NCBI RefSeq assembly: GCF_963678635.1
Contig: NC_087070.1
Location: 52,738,750-52,802,749, forward strand
DNA: 64,000 bases
Direction of reading: 5' to 3'
Source: Symsagittifera roscoffensis
Taxonomy: Eukaryota; Xenacoelomorpha; Acoela; Convolutidae
Shown: in pieces, positions 61,683 to 64,000 of the stretch
Layout: every line of letters begins with the position of its first letter
Numbering within the stretch: position 1 is the first letter of the stretch
Translations under genes and position numbers: made by a program
The notes under the pieces: generated by a model
Told to the model about the DNA's origin: nothing
Seen by the model: only the letters and a program-made list of their open reading frames with translations
Databases searched by the model: none

Positions 61683-62722
61683 ATGCCGAACTCTACTTCT
61701 ATCGCGACACCTGTTCCTTGCCAGCAGTGCGGAAAAATACTGAGCTCTAAAAGGAACTTGAGAAGACATGAGCAAAAAGTTCACAAGATCCTTCCTCCCC
61801 CTCCTCCTCAAACTGTTTGCGATGAGTGTCTAGAGTCATTCGAGAGTTTGTCGGAAGCCCGAGAGCACGTCGAGCTGGTACATGACATGACTTCGAATAG
61901 TCATTGTATCTATTGCCATACAATATTTCTCACCGCGGAAAGCTATGGACAACACTTGCTGAAGAAGCACGCATTGCCTGTTTGGGACGGCATTGAGACG
62001 ACGTCTTCCGCTGCCCCAACGGAAAGCGCGTTCAGAGGCAAATTGCGTCGATACGATCTCAAAGTTGGTGAAAAAGAAATGGATTTGCTTCAAGTCATGA
62101 TGCAAAACAAGGAGGAAATAGATGCTCTTATACTGGAAAGGGTCAAAGAGGGTCCGAACAAGGTGCAATTCCATGTGGAAGTGGGAATGATCAAAATTCC
62201 CACTGTGCAAGACGGGGACAGTGGAAACTTCGAAAGGACCATGCTGTTTCTGAACACTAAGACATTGACAGTGTACTTCGAGGGAATAGCTGGGGTTCAA
62301 TTCTTGGAACTGATTGAACATATGGTCAACCAAGTCAATTCGTTCTCTTCTCATGGTAGCGGATGGATTATTGACAGAATTGAAAAATTGCAAATCAGTT
62401 TCGCGGCCTTCTCACCAATAAGAGCAGGATCCTACCTCGAGCTACCTGATGCACTCAGCGCAGCATCTACTCTGCTCACAAATATCAACACTAAAGATGA
62501 TGACCGTTGCTTTCTCTACTCCTTTGTTGCCGCATATCACAATGTGAATGAGCCGGCCCTCTACCCCACATCTAGACGGTGGCTGGAGAAAAACAAAGTC
62601 TCAACCTACAATCTCGACAAAGAAGGAATTGTGAAAATCAATGGGGAATACGAAATGCCAATGGGTCTGATGGATATGGACAGATTTGAAAAGTTGAACA
62701 ATTGTCAAATCAACGTCTTCCG
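61683..62722 (+). CDS. polB: Protein-primed DNA polymerase B, exon 1
   Basis: Three C2H2 zinc fingers: Cys13-Cys16-His29-His34, Cys46-Cys49-His62-His67, Cys75-Cys78-His91-His96. These are followed by the conserved Polinton N-terminal region (ISFAAFSPIRAGSYLELP then CFLYSFVAAYHN, about 235-290). Ends ..INVFR with the donor cg|gtaagc at 62723; the reading frame would otherwise stop at 62724. Confidence 0.9.
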
Positions 62723-62843
62723 GTAAGCAAATTCTAATTTCCTTCTAAAAATTTTAAAATTCCTTCAATAATGTTCTTCACCTATTCAAACACCCTTTTT
62801 ATTTCATTTCAAACCTAGGTATAAAAATTATTTTTCTGTTCAG
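62723..62843 (+). other. Intron in polB (121 nt)
   Basis: gtaagc ... tttctgttcag. Removing it keeps the frame (Arg codon then Tyr-Asn-Asp-Gly). It contains an in-frame stop if retained. Confidence 0.88.
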
Positions 62844-64000
62844 GTACAACGATGGCGAATTGTTGCCCATAAGAGTATCGAGCAGATTCACTACTAGCCT
62901 GATTGTGGACTTGTTGCTGCTGACAGATGGATCAAAATATCACTATGTGTTGATAAGTGATCTCCAGAAACTGGTCGAGTACGTGCGGCACAAAGTGCAC
63001 CGATTTCAATCTGAGATTTGTCGCAAATGTTTCCACACATGCGCTTCATTCGAAACTTTGAGAAGACATCAAGAACTGTGCTACCAAGACGAAGATGTCG
63101 TCATAACAATGCCCAAGCCGGGAAAAGATGACCACAAGTTCAAAAACTTAACAGCTCGTTGGTACGTACCCAGAGTAATCTACTTTGATTTGGAGTCACT
63201 GCTCTTACCAGTATACGGACCGCAACCTGATCCGCGAAAATCTAGCACGCAAACAATTGAAATCCATCAACCGTGCGGCTACGCGTTAGCAGTAATCGAA
63301 TTTGGGAAAAAAGACCTGTTAAAGTTTGAGCTTAAAAGAGGACCGAATGTGATGGAAGAGCTAATTAGCTCCCTTGAATCGTTAGCGAGACAAATTTACG
63401 TAGAAAAAAGGAACTATTACACTTTCACTGGTATAACAGACCAGGAACGGGAAGATGCTACAATTTGTTGGATATGCGAGAATGATTTTTCCGACAATGA
63501 TCAAGTGGTACTTGATCATTGCCATTACACCAACAAGTTTCTGGGTTGGGCACACAATGAGTGTAACGTTAATAGAAAAACAACAAATTACATTCCAGTG
63601 GTAGCTCATAATTTGTCAAATTATGATTTACACTTTATAATCAAAGCGCTGGCAAAAAGCGATTCGGAAAACACTTTTTCCGTAATACCCGCATCTGAAG
63701 AAAAATATATATCCTTGACAATCTCAGTCTACATAAAAACGTACACGGACAAAAACGGAAAAATCAAAAAACTCTACGAAAATCTGAGATTCATCGATTC
63801 GTATAGGTTCATGCTGGCATCGTTGGCAAAACTTGTCGATAATTTGCCCAACGAAAAGTTTTTTCTGCTGGAGAACTATTTTGAAAAACTCGGCCACTCA
63901 CGTGAAAAAGTCAGTCTGTTGAAACAGAAAGGGCATTACCCCTACTCATACTTCAACTCATTCGAAAAATTCCGAGAAACTCGCCTTCCCCCACGAGCAA
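62844..64000 (+). CDS. polB: Protein-primed DNA polymerase B, exon 2 (continues beyond the window)
   Basis: A fourth zinc-finger-like C-x2-C..H..C (CRKCFHTC ... HQELC) comes first. The exonuclease motif ExoI is YFDLESLL (Asp and Glu near residues 462-464 of the joined product). An HNH/endonuclease VII-like zinc motif follows (CWIC, LDHCH, HNECN, about 555-590), then ExoII VVAHNLSNYDLHF (about 600-610). The DNA polymerase core motifs lie beyond 64000. Frame open to the edge. Copies the element by protein priming (family knowledge). Confidence 0.92.

Larger units (their letters stand above)
49069..64000 (+). mobile_element. Polinton/Maverick (polintovirus/adintovirus-like) element, right end beyond the window
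   Basis: Contains packaging ATPase, retroviral-type integrase, penton-like minor capsid protein, double-jelly-roll major capsid protein, adenain-like protease and protein-primed PolB, the gene set that defines Polintons. All are open, so the copy looks recent. Terminal inverted repeats and the 6-bp target duplication could not be checked, because the right end is outside and the left end is unmarked. Virion formation is inferred from the gene set, not shown. Confidence 0.93.

Noticed and set aside
1-64000. CRISPR array, rRNA genes or telomeric repeats
   Set aside because: No direct repeats with unique spacers of constant size, no rRNA-like sequence and no telomere-type runs were found. The repeated tracts are tandem or dispersed eukaryotic repeats.

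Overview
The window is nuclear DNA from an animal, very probably an invertebrate. It has GT-AG introns, AT-rich non-coding DNA, a fibronectin type III (FN3) membrane-protein gene split over more than 41 kb, a BEL/Pao LTR retrotransposon, and a Polinton/Maverick element. I cannot name the species from the sequence. No prokaryotic gene organisation, CRISPR array or rRNA gene is visible.

Layout. 1-4.4 kb: a decayed Ty3/Gypsy-type retrotransposon on the minus strand, partly duplicated. 5.5-47.2 kb (+): one host gene. I could chain 15 coding exons in consistent phase (5529 to the stop codon at 47218-47220). They encode at least five complete FN3-like modules plus half of another, a membrane-proximal region, one transmembrane helix and a tail of about 60 residues. 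The 5' end is missing or lies left of the window. Its introns are filled with repeats: a duplicated block and a 61-bp degenerate array in the 9.8-kb intron; an intact BEL/Pao element (18298-27410, two 438-bp LTRs, one 2224-codon ORF) in the 10-kb intron; a nearly perfect 3.77-kb tandem duplication (about 32.9-40.4 kb) that carries a 103-nt exon; and a foldback MITE with a 9-bp target duplication at 45.15-45.38 kb. The gene ends with AATAAA at 47295.

47.2-49.0 kb is intergenic and holds a 209-bp foldback element. From about 49.07 kb to the right edge lies a Polinton/Maverick (polintovirus/adintovirus-like) element with all the expected core genes open: packaging ATPase, integrase, penton-like minor capsid protein, major capsid protein, adenain-like protease and protein-primed DNA polymerase B. 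It also has a small basic pVI/pX-like protein, a two-helix membrane protein and several small ORFs. Fourteen plus-strand ORFs (49069-57160) are packed head to tail, mostly overlapping by 1-53 nt; one pair overlaps by 299 nt. Then comes a cassette of three further genes (two minus, one plus) bounded by a 119-bp inverted repeat (82 bp identical). Last is polB, which has three N-terminal C2H2 fingers and a 121-bp intron, and which runs off the window.

How the parts work together: the Polinton module looks sufficient for capsid assembly and maturation (capsid proteins, protease, ATPase), genome copying (polB, probable ssDNA-binding PC4-like proteins) and integration (INT). The BEL element carries Gag-Pr-RT-RH-IN in one polyprotein and has no env. 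The host gene is independent of both and has tolerated the insertions in its introns. Main points for follow-up are the inverted-repeat cassette, the overprinted INT N-terminus, two PC4-like ORFs, three covarying hairpins in the BEL leader, and the duplicated exon of which exactly one copy can be used.
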